Source: Rhopalosiphum padi (Eukaryota > Arthropoda > Insecta > Hemiptera > Aphididae). Taken from it: a stretch of 64,000 nt of DNA. A program made the position numbers and the translations under genes. Position 1 is the first letter of the stretch. Each line of letters starts with the position of its first letter. Below the pieces are notes generated by a model. That model was not told the DNA's origin. It saw only the letters and a list, made by a program, of their open reading frames with translations, and did not search any database. Below are positions 51,026 through 62,831 of this stretch, one piece after another. The stretch lies in the NCBI RefSeq assembly GCF_020882245.1, contig NC_083598.1, positions 58,565,858 to 58,629,857 of the forward strand. Reading direction: 5' to 3'.

Positions 51026-52656
51026 TTAATCACCTTGTTCATTGCTATCTTTATACAGAACATCCGGTATGTTAAATACTGACTGATGAGTGTCCAAATT
51101 ATTTTTACTGTTTCTTCCCATAGACCACATACCAGTAACAAAGTCTTTATTGTTTTGAGAGTTGACAAATCCTAAAAATTAAATTAAATTGTTATTGTTC
51201 CTGTTTGATAACTTCTCTAAAATACACAATATATACTATTCTACTGTATTTCTTTATAATTACTTATTTATGTAATCATAACTTTATTTCATATTTTAAA
51301 ATTGGTGATTAATAACAATAAAAAAATACAGTCAATCGTACATATAGTGTACAGTAAAAAAATTTGTATGTATAACGTATAACTATATAATAAATAACTA
51401 ATAAGTAAAACTACGAGTATACTCGTAATATATATGATACGTGTTTTAAATAAACGTTTTCAATTTTGAATCCAATAAAATTGTTAACAAAATCAGGTTT
51501 TATTCTTGTTCACATTTATTATGTACGTGACGTACCTACATTACTAAAATTCCTATTATTTTTTAGTGTCCTTGCCTATAATATGGTCTCGTTTCAGAAA
51601 ATTGGTATTTAAATATCTTGCTAGGCAAAACGTAACCTGTTCACTGTCCTTGATTTTATTTTCTTGCTAGCAATCGCCAAAATTCTTTTTTTTTTTATGT
51701 ATATATACGTATTATGCCTAAATAACCAATTTTTATCTTTAGGTTAATATTTGTTAATATTTTAAAGTGCACATAAAAATATATAACATGAAAAACTTTA
51801 AATTTAACAAGTCCTAAAATATTTAAATAAAAAAATATCTTCATTGCAGGGGATTGGGACCTGCAACCAAGCTTTATATTTAGAAAGTGCTAAAATATTA
51901 TACAAAGCTTACAATACAAATGACTTTATTTCCTTATTCGTACATTTTTTTTCTTATCTACAGATTTAAGCAATTCTCTTGTCATTAGCTGAAAGTTCAT
52001 AAATAATTTCTTCAGGTTATAATTGATTTGTTTAATCATTGTCAATATTTAACAGTAATGAATCTAAAAATCATTCTATAGTCCGTAGTAAATTTATTAT
52101 TCGTCACATTATAGAAATTAATACACTATATAGCATATAAGTGCATAATGAATCGAGTTCTTTGGTAGTGCTACCGAAGTAGTTGAGCACGAAGCACCTC
52201 CCTAGTTCTCACCCGTAGTTACGTCTATTTATGGGGGCTAAAACAAAAACGTTGTTGGTCAATTTTGAGCGACTCAGCCGGCAACATAAATCCGTATCAT
52301 ATTAACGTATACTTATTTGATACTCGTATTGTTATTCAATAAAAAAATTAGTTCTGGACAGGAAACCCCTAAACGCGAGTTACCGATAAAAACGGCAACG
52401 TTCTTATCCGCCCTGTTTATAGCAGACAACGAGACCGGTCCGAGATGTCCGTACTGCGCGCTGGCCTTGGCCATCCAATCTTTGTTGAGGAAACCGTTTG
52501 ATTTCGTGCCAACCGCTATGTCTAATATCTTTACAGGTATACTGTTGTCTATGCCCACTGTGCTGTGCGTGTCGATGACGAACCGGACGCCTGCGAGTTT
52601 TGACGACCACGTGCCGCCAATATCCCAAACGGACGTCGTTGCAGGCTCTCGCGCAG
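51026..52656 (-). CDS. Avidin-like domain gene, last two exons (N-terminus not found)
   Basis: Two exons, about 52656-52384 and 51171-51026, splice at phase 1 (donor GTAACT, acceptor TTTTTAG) into one frame ending in TAA. The joined domain, about 117 residues from GTW to LY, follows the avidin/streptavidin plan. It opens with an IGGTWSSKLAG strand, comparable to the first-strand GTW-x3-LG motif. Near the end come VAVFIGFVN and VTGMWSMG, where avidins have their T-x-F/W-x-GQ and Q/M-W-L-L strands, and a final DVLYK. Family avidins are secreted beta-barrels that bind biotin; here several contact positions differ, for example the Asn and Ser of strand 1 are Ser and Gly, so binding is uncertain. 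The larger exon is unusually GC-rich. There is no in-frame ATG upstream before a stop, so a signal-peptide exon must lie farther 5' (candidate - strand hydrophobic starts near 56692 and 58591 are unproven), or the copy is broken. The upstream exon border is approximate. Confidence 0.5.
52140..52300. repeat. G+C-richer block inside the avidin-like gene intron
   Basis: A non-A+T-rich block containing TAGTGCTACCGAAGTAG and CGACTCAGCCGGCAACA. It has no open frame continuing the neighbouring exons on either strand. It may be an old repeat. Confidence 0.25.
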
Positions 52657-52693
52657 CTTTGAATATATCGAGAACAAACGTAAAATTCGTATG

Positions 52694-55600
52694 TTACGTC
52701 GATAAATAATAAATTATGATGTTTATAATAATTCATTGCATTACTCGTCCCATATATTTGTCTACGAGTCGGTCAGAACCCAACTCATATAAGTATACGA
52801 CGAATTACTACAGTTAATCGTATCAAGCTGACCTAATAATTATATAAATATATAAAAATATTTAAGTTAAGATTCATTTAATTTTGATATTTTAAAATAT
52901 ACATGTATATTGTATATAATAATTTATACATAACCTAAATATTTACATATTTATTTTTGTCTTATGTTTGAAAATGTCGATTTGATATAGAATTTAGTAA
53001 ATATATTAAGTCCTAAGATACTTGAATTTCACATTATTACTATATGAATATGAATATGATATTATAATATTATATCACTTTAAGATCTTCGGCATCATTA
53101 TTACTGCCACAATATTTGGTAAACCTACCTATCTATAATTATTAAGAATAATATGATTAAGTTATGTTATAAAATAATATTTATTTAATATTAACTAACA
53201 TATTATTATGTCGAAATAATTAAATCTCAAAATATTGAAAATAGTTATTTGATTTTTGATTTTTAAGAACATTTTTAAGTGCGTGAACTTAGTCGGACGT
53301 ATAATATGTTTTATAAGTTTTGAATAATTGAATTATTCATGGTATAATTATTATTTAAATATTGTTTTGTTTTGTTTAATTTTTTTTTTTTTTTTGTCAA
53401 ATAAAAAACAATATTTTTGATGTGATTGTTAGTTTTTTCGTTTACAGATTTCGGTTAAAAATTATTATTTTTACTTATTTTGATTTCTGTAAAATCTAGT
53501 AAAATCAACAACATTTATTATGCACATTAGGTATTACTGATACGAGATTTTAAGCAATAGTATTTAATTATATCAATGAAAATAATCTTAGATGTATGTG
53601 TTGTATACTATTACTAACAGATACACTGGCACAATTAAAAAATATGCACATCGTATTTGAGCGTGTAAACACATAATGTCAAATACAATTAAAATGCTAA
53701 TGTATAATTTAATTTTTTAACAATAAATTAAAATTATACTATAATAATGTCGGTCTACATTGATATTTTTGCATACGTTGAATAAAGATATGGTAATTAA
53801 TATGTTCGATGGATAAACATTTAATTTAAATAATAATTATATCATTGACAAAAGGTTAAATAATATCAGTTGTAATGATCCCACAAAAATTAGGAAAACA
53901 AATAAATATCCACTAAAAGGGTCATTTACTTTGAATAACTTTACATTTAACCTATATTATTGTAGGGTAAATTATTTGTTGTTTTCATTTAAAATTACAT
54001 TATCAGTCCTAGGTAAAGTAGTAGTATTAAGTTTAATATATACTTCTGTTAAACTGTTTTATTTTGTATTCTTAAGACCATAAATACATGAATATTGAAT
54101 GTTTTTCGTGGACATATTATAATATAGGCAAATAGATTATCGTTTCTTTACTTTATATTATACTTAATGGTAATAGTAGCATTAATAATAAATAGCGAGT
54201 TTTATACTTAGGTATATGTAATGGTAGTTGTGATGTATTAGGTGTTGTGACAACATTTTGATAGTCCTAGTAAATGTTTTTTGTTATCAATGTTGTAATA
54301 ATGAACTCCTCTTACTCACAAGCCATTATGTCCTTATATTTATTGCCCATTGTATTAAATGAAATGTTGTATACGTCATATTGTAAATAATCACTCATAA
54401 TAAAAATATATACATTAGGTATCAAGATAAATAAATTATCTGCTGAAACGTATGTTCAAACCAAATAAAATTGGATAAATTTTTTTATATAGGTAGAATT
54501 AAACAACACTCACCTAGCTATTTATTTTAGATGTTTATATATTGGATTTGTTCACAAAAGCAAAATGCCGACACCTGTATACCGACTTTTCCGGGAACTG
54601 AGGTATTATTATTAAAACATAGGCAATAATATAATGCAATATGCATATTTTAAATGCATATAATTAACCACCATGAAAAATTGATTAATGCTTATTTGTT
54701 TGCTTTGATACAATTTATTGGACCAATCACGGGCTACTAGATTATGTTTAAGGGACCATTAGCTTACTATTAAATGTTTAGTGATTGATCTTACAACCTG
54801 GTATTAGTTATTCAAAACTATATTAGTGATAATAGTAGTGTACATCTTAAATTATAGGTACCTATTAAATACTATACCTTTATGGTTGTTACCAATATAT
54901 AATTATACATTATACTAGCTAACAGAAACTAAATTATATCAATACACTTTTATTATTCGATACAGTTTCTCTTATAAATTATAGTCAAATTCATTAATAA
55001 ATCAATACAAACCGATATTAGATTGTTAAATATTTTATATAATAATATATTTATTACTTATTAACGATAATATAGAGTACATATTTATATAATTATATCT
55101 TATCGGCTAATATGCGGTTATAATTTATACTGAGTACCTAAAAAGTGTTATTATATTATAATACATAATTTATTGTAATATTGATTTTGGAATGTCATAA
55201 ATGTCACAGCGATCAAATTGTTTTTATTTAATTTAAAATTATAATATATTTTAGATTTTGAGCCGAGTGATGAATGTATTGGTTTTACAATAAATTATAT
55301 ATTTTTTTGTCTGTAAACGCGTTTTTGGATAATAAAAATGCTTAGATTTCCAAAAACGGAGGTGGTTTCTGGTAGAAAATTTGAGTACCTAGAGTTAATA
55401 CTTAGGTATGTCTCAATAAGGGTCTAATAAGCACTTTGGGTGGTAAAAAACAAAAAAATTTTCGACAAAATTGATTTTGTTTTCAAGAACGAATATCTAT
55501 TGATACTTGAAATTATAATTGCTTTTAATTTACATTAAAATTTTGAAAATATTTCGACTATTTTTAAGCTAGCTTTATACCTAGGTATGAGAAATTTTCA

Positions 55601-55817
55601 ATTTTAGTTTTTTTTTCTTCTAAAAATGTGGTTAAAAATTATTCGCTTGGTAAAAGTTTTTGAAAATTAAATACAAAGCTTTTCATAAATTATTGATTTC
55701 TCAATTAAAAAATATCAACAATGTATAATCACAATATTTTTTTTATAAGCGTTTAAAGTTAAAATTCATAATATCAAGAAAATTACCAAATTATTTTGTT
55801 TTATACTTAAGATAATA
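52694..55817. other. Spacer upstream of the avidin-like exons
   Basis: A+T-rich. A TATA-like TATATAAAT on the - strand near 52850, with an Inr-like TCAGCTT some 20-30 bp downstream, could be a promoter. No exon joins it to the avidin-like frame. A TATATAAA on the - strand near 54540 precedes a donor-like GTGAGTG. Nothing is certain. Confidence 0.3.
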
Positions 55818-55940
55818 TAATACAAGATTTTTATGAGTTTTTCAACATTAATACAAAAAAAAAAACTTCTATTGTGAAGTCAAATTAATTTTTTATGGGC
55901 ATTTTAAGTTTAAATTTTTATGACACTCGATATTCACTCG
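55818..55940 (+). repeat. Dispersed repeat R2, copy 2
   Basis: Homologous by eye to 31399-31520. The 104-aa open frame that starts here (55895) lies largely inside and beyond this repeat, is Leu/Ile/Tyr-rich and resembles no protein I know. I treat it as chance. Confidence 0.5.
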
Positions 55941-58639
55941 TAGAATATTTATTTCTACTCAAACAATTTGTTTTATGTTGTTACATTTTAAAAATAAAAA
56001 TTACAGTAGATATACTTGACATTTTTACCAAATTAGCAAATGTTTATACATATTATTGTTTTAATTATTATATAATAAAATTGTCAAAATATTTAAAACT
56101 ATTTTTGAGCTATTTATATAGACATTTTCAATTAATTTTTATAATTGTTGATAAAAAAATTATTCACTGGATCGAAATTCTTGAAAATTGCATACAAGAT
56201 TCAACATAAGTTTTATTATATCTGTATAAAAATGTTAAAAATAAATAGGCATGATTTTTATAGCTATATTTCTTTACTCAAAACTTAAATTTGTATTATC
56301 TCTTACTTTTAAAGCATTCTGACTCCCTTTTTTTCATTTTGATCTCGTTTTGAATTTGTTTAGATGATTTTGATTTTAACTTATTTTCCATACATCGGTT
56401 TGGAAAATTCGAAATTAGATTTTTATTTGGTGCATAATTAACTATATTCGATTTTAATTTCCTTTTTTGTTGTTCATTAAAATTGACTCTACTGTTGTAA
56501 TTTATTACTTTATTTGGGATCTGTAATTAAAAATACTCGTATAGTTAATACAAATAGATTTTTTTTAAACATAATATTTATTACAGCAAACGGAGAAATG
56601 ATATCTTTAGTGATAACAGTTTCCACGCACAACAATAAATTATAGACAAAAACATACAGACAGCTACGACTTATGAAGATACAATATATCATAATTTTGG
56701 AAATTTGTAGTGACTATATAATATATAAAAAAATAATTTGCATTATAAAGTCAAAAATTCCTATGACAACCTTTGTTGAATAAAAAACTTAACGCTTTTA
56801 ATACCTAATATATTTAATATTACTACTTACTAAGTAAGTACTGTACAAAAAAAATAAACGGGTCTTTACCTGTAAATAAATAAATAGATAAATAAAATAA
56901 ATAGGCGTAGCCAGGAGACAATGAATGGGCTTTTAAAATCATCTAGGAGTTATATATAAGTATGATTATCCAAAAAAAAATCAATAATTAAACCTAGTGA
57001 TCGTATTCATTATTTTACTCACTTTTTAACTTCTAGAAATTAGATACTTTTAAACTAATTTATTTTTTAAAAAAAAAAAACATTCTACAATCATAAAACA
57101 ATAATAGTAAAAAGGACCAAACCCATTTGTGAATAATTATAGAAAATAATTTTTAATATAAAATAAATTTCTACATCAGTTGAGTCGATTTTTTTTAAAA
57201 CTGTAAAAACAGCCTGCAAACATCATATTAATGTATTAAAATATATTATATAAACTTGATACACTATATATTATATTTACACGAGTATTTCACTGAACAT
57301 GTTTAAATTATTTAGTTTTACTATTTAAAATAAGATTATTCAAATTACTTTGTAGGTTTTTTAGGATATATTTTATATAGTATATAGTTTATATACACAA
57401 CAGGCGAGTTTATAGAAATTTAACTTGTGATTGCGGAAATATAAATAATTTATAAATATATGTACCAGGTACCTACCAAATAATAAGCATTTATTACACT
57501 TAGGTAGATACTAGATATTACTCGAAGTAGTTTATTATTTGTATACACTATATTATTAAAATATGTAGTATTCCTGATTATAATAATTTCATTGAATCAA
57601 ATTATCGACGTGTTTTAAAAAATATACAAAAAAAAAAAATGAATAAACAAGTTTTAAAAGTAAGAAGTACAAAGTATATACTAAATCTATAAACAAAGTA
57701 CAATTTATTTGCAATCGAATCAAGACGTATTAGAAGACGTATATTCTACAATATATAAATATTTAGTAAGATAAATCAGTTATTAATTTTATTAATAGGT
57801 AATTGAAAATACGCCCATTTGTTGAACCATGTGCAAGCATATATTATACAAACTTGTTGAGTAAGTACCATTTTTTTCAAGGTTCGATATAATGTTGTAA
57901 GAAGAGTCGGCACCCTTGAGTAAAACATAAGTATTTTGGAAGTGTTATTATAGTGGATTTAAATTATATTTTACATGCGAATAATGTAGACAAAAATTGG
58001 ATCAAAACCTGCTAATCTGAAACTAGTGTTACAAATAATTAAAAACGTTGAAAATCAAAAGTCAAACATTTAATAATACCTATCTATATAAATCAATATT
58101 AAACTTCGGTATAAATCACTCTTATACACATAATTACAGTAAGTTTTAACCCAAGATAAAATATATAGATTAAATTTTATTTTTAGTAAATATACGATCA
58201 GATATTCAAACAATTAAATCTTCATCGTAGATAACCAATTATTTAGTAGTCACTAAACAACTTTTACTTAAATTATTGTTTACTATCCAAATATAATGAT
58301 TTTTTAGAATTTATATAAATACAAAACACCTAATACGGGAAACACTGTATCTAATGTATATGTATTATTTTCACAAAATATTAACATATTATATTGTATG
58401 TGGTAGGCAAATAATAAATGATAGTAAAACTTAACCACCAGAAAAACGGTCGGCATTAAATATGTCCTACATTTTTGAAAATAACATTTTAATTGCAATA
58501 AATACAATACAAACCATGAATTACGTATCCAAAAATATAGGTAAATTATTACGTGAATGCATAACAAACAAAACACACATAACGATAACATAACATGTTG
58601 TAATTCGTGAAGTAATAACTACTATTCTTTTAAAAAAAA
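55941..58639. other. Spacer, no gene supported
   Basis: A+T-rich. Two - strand open frames start with hydrophobic, signal-like stretches (56692 and 58591). They are noted only as possible 5' exons for a - strand gene. Confidence 0.35.
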
Positions 58640-58872
58640 ATCTTTCCAGTGCTGAGTCACAAATGGTTGCTCATCAACAGCCTCCAACAATGGTTCTGGA
58701 AAAACTGTTCCTACGACAGATTATTAAACATTTTCACTTTTATTTTCCTTCCTATGTGTGACATCCGCATATTGTTTCGTGTGCCATATATACTACTGTG
58801 CTTACTAATTTTCAAGACATTACAGTTTTCAACACACACGCTGCTGTATAATTTATTATTCACTGCTTTGCA
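58640..58872 (+). promoter_or_regulatory. 5' UTR exon region of the 248-aa secreted/membrane gene
   Basis: A G+C-richer block that leads into the ATG at 58873 and the donor at 58876. In the frame of that ATG a stop (TAA) lies upstream, so translation cannot begin earlier. A 76-aa frame across this region (58649) is out of register with the gene and is treated as non-coding. The transcription start was not identified. Confidence 0.4.
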
Positions 58873-61800
58873 ATGGTAAACAAAAATAAAAACGTGTTTT
58901 CGGTTTTTAAAATTTGCGCACGTTTATCTGAACATTGTTTTTCCAGGTGTTCAAATCACTTGTTTATGTTTTGGCGTCTATTCAATTAGCCGTTTGCGTG
59001 CTGCCTAATACGTTTGAAATTCCATCAAAGTAAGTAATTCCAATATATTTCAAAATGTTTTTAAGAATGTTGAATTTATTTTTTTAAATGTTGTATAACT
59101 TAAGCACCTAAATTATACATACTTATTATTAAATAATTATACTTTTAATTTTAATTTTAATGAACAATAATTAAAATATATAGGTATAAGGGGGCTTTAT
59201 TAAAAAATAATAACAATAATATCTTATTTTTAGGACTATATATTAGTATTAATTTTTTTTCATGTGCAATATAATAGTGTTAAGATATAGGCACATAAGT
59301 TTTCGTATTTATTTTTATTTGTATATGTAGTCTCTATTTATTCATCAACTCATAAGTAAAATATAATATATACTATTAGGACCAAATACACACTAAATTT
59401 TAAATTATCCGTCAACAATTTTAATTTAAAAAACAAATAAATATAATTATAAATCTATTTTAACATTTTTGAAAATATTTATATGCATTCGCCAGTTAGG
59501 CATAACTAAAGATAAAATACTGAAGTCCCTTAAAAATTTAAATAATTAAACAGTATTTATCGCAAATGACCGTTCAACAAAAGTCTTAAATAAAAATCTA
59601 TTATTTCTAAACAATACAATTTTATAAAATAATAAATAAAAATAATAACATTTTCCTGTTGCCCTGCACTTGTAAACAAATTCAAAACATCATTATTAGG
59701 TACTAATACAATTCAACAAATGTCTTTCAATATAAATTATTGCCAAAGATATAAGATCTTTTTGTGATTATAAGAATATTAACGAAATAAATATTCATGG
59801 TTTACCACTTGTCACTACGGAAAAAACAACTTTTACGAGTCGACAATAACTGTCAAAGTAAATGCAAGTATTTATAAATACAACTCTGAGATATTATCTG
59901 TGAATTATATATAAATAGATAAAAATTCGATTATCATTGATCAGGATTCAGAATACTATATTATATATATACATTATATTTATTTTTCTATAAGCATAGG
60001 TATTTCCTTATTAACTATTTGTATCAATAATTAAATAGTTTTTGAAAATTGAGTTGGGTGTAATAAGAATAAAATAAGGTTTTAATAAAAACTCCCTATT
60101 AATGGCTAATATCAGCATTGAAATGTACTTAAAATATTGGATTTATTGGATTTCATAGTTTTAAATGGAGATTTAAAAATATTTTAACGCGTGTAGGTAT
60201 AATAAAAACTACAGTATAAAAATCACACATAACCGTACCTTTGTGCATTTTAAAAAAAGTTCTTCTATATTATTGTAGTATAAAAAAGGGTTCTTACACT
60301 TTTATTACAATATGATGAAACATTAAAATATATTATTATAGTTTATATTTAAAATGATAGCCGAAAGCTCAATACTTCATACGTGAGTACCTATGTAAAT
60401 AAAAATTAATTTATACATTTTATTAAAATTATATATTTCTTACGCATATAATGTACCTAACTATGATTTATACCTCAACTAATCGTGTCCACTGAATAAT
60501 TATTAAGTACACTTTAGTATAAAGTTTTAATTTACCATTTTATTATACTTACTTATTACCTTAATAATATTCGTAGTTAAATTTAATTCCTTCAATTGCA
60601 TAATATTGTACGATTTATAACGTTTGTGTTCTAACTATAAAGTGGAGTACTTCCGAGTCCTGTAACATATTTTGAAGGCATACAAAACGAAAACAAAACA
60701 AATGCTGGACGTTCTCACGAGGCTAGATTTGGATACATACCGTCATCTTTTGGTGGAGCATCAAGTGGAATGGGTGTAAGTACAAAAAATACATTAAATA
60801 CAATATGTTATACAGTATAAAATGGAATCCTTAAATTGTTTATCAATTAATCGTAGTAGATGACAAAAATTGAATTTTCTGGTTAAAAGATGAGAACAAA
60901 GATGAAAGAATATACTGCACACATGCTATACAGATAAATTATATTAAAATAAGACTATTTGTTTAAGGGATATCAAGGTAATTCAGTCAGTAGCTATGGA
61001 TCCCAGAAAATTGATATAGGAGGTCTCGTCGTTGGTGCTGTTGTCGGGCTTGGTATTCTAATTTTCATCCCAAAAATTCTTTACTTACTATTCGCAACAA
61101 CCAATATTTTTAGCGCTCAACCAGTCGGAAACGGTTATTCGGGATATGGAAGGAGTGAGTAAAAACGATCACATTCGTTTATAATTACAATATTAAATAG
61201 GTACCTATCTAAAGTTTTTATATTTTTCTTTTGTGTTGTCTCTATTTTTGAAGAACGTAGTATGCTACTTTTTCAGTTTATTTTACATATACACATAGTA
61301 TTTTATTTATGATTAACTTTATCTCCGTCTCCTTTTGATTTATTTAAATTTGCTTATTTTTTTTATATTTTTATATACATTTTTAATTGTTTTCCTTAAT
61401 TATTGTTATTATTCTATAACAATTAAGCTATAAACTATATAACTATAAAATAAGAATAATATAATTTAATGCATTGTACTTTATGTTTACATTTTGTTGT
61501 TATATAAATATGGTATGGAAGGTGAACAATAATTCTGTTATTACTTAGGTGAGGATATAATGTCTGGTTTAAATGATATAGTCACAAAAATTGAAGAATC
61601 CATGTCCAAATATAATATAAATACAACAGAATGTATGCAAAAAGCACTATGCACTTATATACATTCCACTGAACAAGTAAAAGAAAAATCAGGAATCAAC
61701 AATTTTGTAGACAATTCAATAAATACTCTAACGAAGTATGTAATTTTTGTTTTATTTTAAAAATCACATTTATAAACACATTTTTTCAATAATTTATTGT

Positions 61801-61968
61801 AAAATCTGTCTTAGAAATTCTGTAATGAATTTTATGATTGATGGTTCGAGATTCAAAGCAGCTCTTGAAGCAGGAAAGAATGGAGAATGTAACACCGTCT
61901 ACAGACAATGTCCATTCGACCAAAATAGCATTTATATGTTCTTAAGACAAATTTCAACTAAGAAGTAA
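58873..61968 (+). CDS. Signal-peptide/membrane protein with DM4/12-like cysteine region, 6 exons, 248 aa
   Basis: Exons: 58873-58875 (only the ATG), 58947-59029, 60643-60775, 60968-61154, 61549-61735, 61815-61968. The phases agree at every junction and give 249 codons including the stop. The N-terminus MVFKSLVYVLASIQLAVCVLP is a classic signal peptide. A Gly/Ser-rich linker follows, then a membrane segment at about residues 91-113 (GGLVVGAVVGLGILIFIPKI). The C-terminal region has C164-x5-C170 and the ending G-E-C223...Y-R-Q-C230-P-F. That spacing, C-x5-C then GxCxxxYxxCP, is like the insect DM4/12 family of unknown function (PF07841). The assignment is by motif only. The protein is predicted to be secreted or anchored at the cell surface. 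The start is unusual because the intron follows the initiator codon directly. Confidence 0.7.
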
Positions 61969-62394
61969 ACCATTATTACTACTTTTTTTTTGCATATAAT
62001 AATTGTAACTATATAATTTAAATTAAATCCATGTTTTTAAAGTATACTTGAATATTATAGTTTATTACGAAGTATTATTGATATTTCACTTTATTTATTA
62101 TATTTACATACCTAATTCCTATAAATTATAGACTATAACAAAATAATCACACAAACTATTGTACATATACATTTTATGGTAAATATACAAAAAAAATCTA
62201 TCAAAATCTACCCCAACTTCGTTGTCTTGTTTACATAATTTGTTTTGTATTTTATCATTTTAATTACTAATGTATGTAGTTTATAACTAATTTAATTTAC
62301 TTTTTTGCTATATGTTATCACTTATCATTCTATAAACTATATTATATTATACACAAATAGTTACAAAAAAAAAAAAATATTAAATAAATATATA
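61969..62394. other. 3' region of the 248-aa gene
   Basis: A+T-rich and likely 3' UTR plus flank. No clear poly(A) signal stands out until AATAAA near 62386. Confidence 0.4.
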
Positions 62395-62451
62395 CATATA
62401 TATATATTTATTTATTTATTTACTTAATTTAATTTCATATACATATGAATA

Positions 62452-62487
62452 CTGGGCCCCACTGAGATGATTCGTGTGGGGGCCCAG
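62452..62487 (-). other. Hairpin in the LINE 3' UTR
   Basis: CTGGGCCCCAC and GTGTGGGGGCCCAG can pair around a loop of about 11 nt, leaving one or two bulged bases. This is a striking GC stem in A+T-rich DNA. Such 3' structures are known recognition sites for the reverse transcriptase in some LINEs; that role here is inference. Confidence 0.6.
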
Positions 62488-62644
62488 GAGTTCAAAAATA
62501 TAATAATTACATATAAATTACAATTATATAGTTAAAACGAAAATGTACAAAAATAAATAAGCGTATGAAGATTTAAGGTGTATACAAATTGAGTTAGGTA
62601 ACTTATAATAGAATTAACAATTGAAAATAAGTACAGAAATATTA

Positions 62645-62776
62645 TTATAAATTTAATTCGTAAGGAGAATCCAATAGCCACTGTAGAATGTTCCTTTTAA
62701 ATAAGTTTATTGGGAGGTTTGTTATATAAGATGGTATTTTATTGTATAGTTTGGTACCAATTGTTTCAAAATGTCT
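62645..62776 (-). pseudogene. C-terminal fragment of LINE reverse transcriptase ORF
   Basis: 43 residues ending in two consecutive stop codons. The pattern of G-x-x-LYN-x-IP, a Pro/Asn turn, and FK-x(5)-WLL is usual at the C-terminus of LINE ORF2 proteins. There is no start or catalytic core, so it is a dead fragment. Confidence 0.55.
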
Positions 62777-62794
62777 GCTTGTTGTGGTTTTTTT

Positions 62795-62799
<5 letters not shown>

Positions 62800-62825
<26 letters not shown>
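62800..62825. repeat. (AT)n microsatellite
   Basis: About 13 AT units at the 5' side of the LINE fragment. Confidence 0.85.

Positions 62826-62829
<4 letters not shown>

Positions 62830-62831
<2 letters not shown>

Larger units (their letters stand above)
62395..62776 (-). mobile_element. 5'-truncated LINE, 3' end only
   Basis: On the - strand, the last 43 codons of a reverse transcriptase-type ORF remain (62776-62645). They carry the C-terminal pattern ETIGTKLYNKIPSYI, then FKRNILQWLL, and end with tandem stops. About 200 bp of 3' UTR follow, holding a strong hairpin (62452-62487), and the element ends in short ATTT/AAAT tandem units (62400-62421), as in LINEs that end in simple repeats instead of poly(A). 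The 5' side stops near an (AT)n tract at 62800-62825. Confidence 0.6.

Noticed and set aside
52317..52709. 130-aa + strand open frame.
   Set aside because: It is the antisense shadow of the GC-rich avidin-like exon.
52404..52736. 110-aa - strand frame overlapping the avidin-like exon.
   Set aside because: It is a shifted frame of the same exon. The frame that splices cleanly to 51171-51026 is the avidin-like one.
55895..56209. 104-aa + strand open frame.
   Set aside because: It overlaps repeat R2, is Leu/Ile/Tyr-rich in A+T-rich DNA, and lacks any motif or splice context.
56510..56692. - strand frame beginning like a signal peptide, considered as the missing first exon of the avidin-like gene.
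   Set aside because: Its possible donor is phase 0, while the best acceptor of the avidin-like exon needs phase 1. Nothing else links them.
58304..58591. - strand hydrophobic frame starting MLSLCVFCLLC, also considered as a signal-peptide exon.
   Set aside because: It is possible but has the same phase problem and no independent support. The remainder is A+T-driven hydrophobic sequence.
58649..58879. 76-aa + strand frame ahead of the 248-aa gene.
   Set aside because: It is out of register with the downstream exons. The spliced model starting at 58873 explains the region better.
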